NCBI GenBank assembly: GCA_945788545.1
Contig: CALZMK010000041.1
Location: forward strand, 1 to 8,950
Reading direction: 5' to 3'
Length of the DNA: 8,950 nt
From: an uncultured Prevotella sp.
GTDB lineage: Bacteria; Bacteroidota; Bacteroidia; Bacteroidales; Bacteroidaceae
Shown here: positions 8,173-8,950 of the stretch, one piece after another
Layout: each line of letters begins with the position of its first letter
Numbering within the stretch: position 1 is the first letter of the stretch
Made by a program: the position numbers and the translations under genes
The notes under the pieces: model-generated
Databases searched by the model: none
Seen by the model: only the letters and a program-made list of their open reading frames with translations
What the model was told of the DNA's origin: nothing

Positions 8173-8809
8173 AACGTATATATTCGATTTGGACGGTACG
8201 CTGCTTAATACGCTTGGCGACCTTGCGGCAAGTACCAACTATGCCTTGCGCCAGTTTTCCATGCCCGAACACTCTATCGACGACGTGAGGCAGTTTGTGG
8301 GAAATGGTGTGGGCAAACTGATAGAGAGGGCAATACCCGATGGACTGAAGAATCCGCTATATGAAGATGTGCTTGCCACTTTCCGCAAGCATTATATGCA
8401 ACATTCGCTCGACACCACCTCTCCTTATCCAGGAATAGAACATCTGCTGCACACTCTCCGCTCCATGGATTGCAATGTGGCAGTGGTTAGCAATAAGTTT
8501 TACAATGCTACTGTCGAGTTGTGCCGTCATTTCTTTGCCGACACTGTCGAGGTGGCTATAGGCGAGAGGGAGGATATTAGGCGCAAACCGGCACCCGACA
8601 CTGTCTTCGAGGCAATGCGGCAGTTGGGCGTCACTGCCGATGACACGGTGTATGTGGGCGACAGTGAGGTGGATGTAGCCACGGCACGCAATGCCGGCAT
8701 TCCCTGCATCAGTGTGTTATGGGGATTCCGAGATAAGGATTTCCTCATCGAACACGGAGCCACAACATTCGTAAATAAGCCCGATGAGATATTAAAAATT
8801 AGGAATTAG
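8165..8809 (+). CDS. gph: HAD-family phosphatase, phosphoglycolate phosphatase-like
   Basis: This is a 214-residue cytosolic HAD hydrolase of the Gph/PpaX subgroup. Motif I is FDLDGTLLNT (7-16), with Asp8 as nucleophile and Asp10 as acid/base. Motif II is Ser109 in VAVVSNK, motif III Lys141 in RRKPAPDT, and motif IV GDSEVD (165-170) with Asp166 and Asp170. The helical cap between motifs I and II (about 18-85, including FVGNGVGKLIERA) is the C1 type seen in phosphoglycolate phosphatases. Those enzymes detoxify 2-phosphoglycolate, but close relatives hydrolyse pyrophosphate or sugar phosphates, so the substrate is inferred. Being downstream of and overlapping malQ, it could equally act on a sugar phosphate. 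The ATG at 8165 puts motif I at the usual distance from the N-terminus; a TTG at 8147 is in frame but would overlap malQ by 26 bases. Its last codons and stop lie inside a short heptamer repeat. Confidence 0.87.
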   Translation: MYKTYIFDLDGTLLNTLGDLAASTNYALRQFSMPEHSIDDVRQFVGNGVGKLIERAIPDGLKNPLYEDVLATFRKHYMQHSLDTTSPYPGIEHLLHTLRSMDCNVAVVSNKFYNATVELCRHFFADTVEVAIGEREDIRRKPAPDTVFEAMRQLGVTADDTVYVGDSEVDVATARNAGIPCISVLWGFRDKDFLIEHGATTFVNKPDEILKIRN

Positions 8810-8818
8810 GGATTAGGA
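8798..8818 (+). repeat. Three tandem ATTAGGR heptamers across the phosphatase gene stop
   Basis: Three back-to-back 7-base units read ATTAGGA, ATTAGGG and ATTAGGA, followed by a further AT. The first unit and part of the second encode the last residues (Ile-Arg-Asn) and the TAG stop of the HAD phosphatase gene. I recall similar ATTAGGA runs between genes in Bacteroidales genomes, but have not checked this. The array is too short to assign a function. Confidence 0.7.
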
Positions 8819-8910
8819 ATGCTAAATTATGCAAATAATAAAGGTGTTTCCTTGGCTGTTTGGTTTTTTTGACGTATCTTTGTCGCATAAATAACTCTTT
8901 GATAAAGAAA
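8819..8910 (+). other. AT-rich spacer before the right-edge gene
   Basis: Apart from the promoter within it, this spacer shows no gene, tRNA or clear hairpin. A run of seven T at 8864-8870 follows no convincing GC-rich stem, so it does not qualify as a terminator for the malQ-phosphatase operon. Confidence 0.5.
8851..8882 (+). promoter_or_regulatory. Bacteroidota-type promoter for the right-edge gene
   Basis: TATCTTTG (8875-8882) matches the TAnnTTTG -7 element. CTTG (8851-8854), 20 bases upstream, is a three-of-four match to the -33 TTTG. Transcription would start near 8886-8888, about 25 bases before the ATG at 8911, and would separate this gene from the malQ-phosphatase operon. Confidence 0.7.
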
Positions 8911-8950
8911 ATGAATCGTAAACAAATCATATTATCAGTCTTATTGGCTT
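8911..8950 (+). CDS. Start of an unidentified gene, probable signal peptide, cut by right edge
   Basis: An ATG at 8911 opens a frame reading MNRKQIILSVLLA before the window ends. The Arg and Lys followed by a hydrophobic run look like the n- and h-regions of a Sec signal peptide or a first membrane helix, so the product is probably exported or anchored in the membrane. An A-rich stretch precedes the ATG and a good promoter lies 29-60 bases upstream, which supports a real start. Only 13 codons are visible, so no function can be given. Confidence 0.6.
   Translation, partial: MNRKQIILSVLLA

Noticed and set aside
8864..8870. T-run that might be a rho-independent terminator
   Set aside because: No stable GC-rich hairpin precedes it, and it lies within the spacer of the promoter for the next gene.

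Overview
This window looks like ordinary chromosomal core sequence from a member of Bacteroidota, most likely Bacteroidales and perhaps a Prevotella-like gut or oral lineage. The evidence is four copies of the Bacteroidota promoter pattern (TTTG-like -33, 19-20 bp, TAnnTTTG -7), genes without clear Shine-Dalgarno sites, and protein variants typical of the group: a tandem-CBM20 GH77 enzyme, and a Tgt lacking most of its zinc-site cysteines. The family-level placement is inference.

The left part (1-5307) is read leftward. In transcription order it holds mltG (endolytic murein transglycosylase), lon (ATP-dependent protease), tgt (queuosine tRNA-guanine transglycosylase) and a LptF/LptG-family permease cut by the left edge. 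The lon-tgt and tgt-permease junctions are both 4-base ATGA overlaps, so these three are probably one translationally coupled operon driven by a promoter just upstream of lon. mltG has its own promoter and lies 78 bases upstream of lon. The common theme is envelope biogenesis (MltG, permease) together with housekeeping proteolysis and tRNA modification.

The spacer at 5308-5478 separates two divergent promoters, one for mltG and one for the rightward genes. Rightward come malQ, a large 4-alpha-glucanotransferase with starch-binding modules and a split GH77 domain, and then an overlapping HAD phosphatase of the phosphoglycolate phosphatase type. After the phosphatase there is a short heptamer repeat, about 90 bases of AT-rich spacer with a further promoter, and the first 13 codons of a gene starting with what looks like a signal peptide.

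I found no rRNA, tRNA, CRISPR array, insertion sequence, prophage or defence genes, and no convincing undescribed system. The points most worth a second look are the degenerate zinc site of Tgt, the heptamer repeat that supplies the stop codon of the phosphatase gene, and the split GH77 architecture of MalQ.
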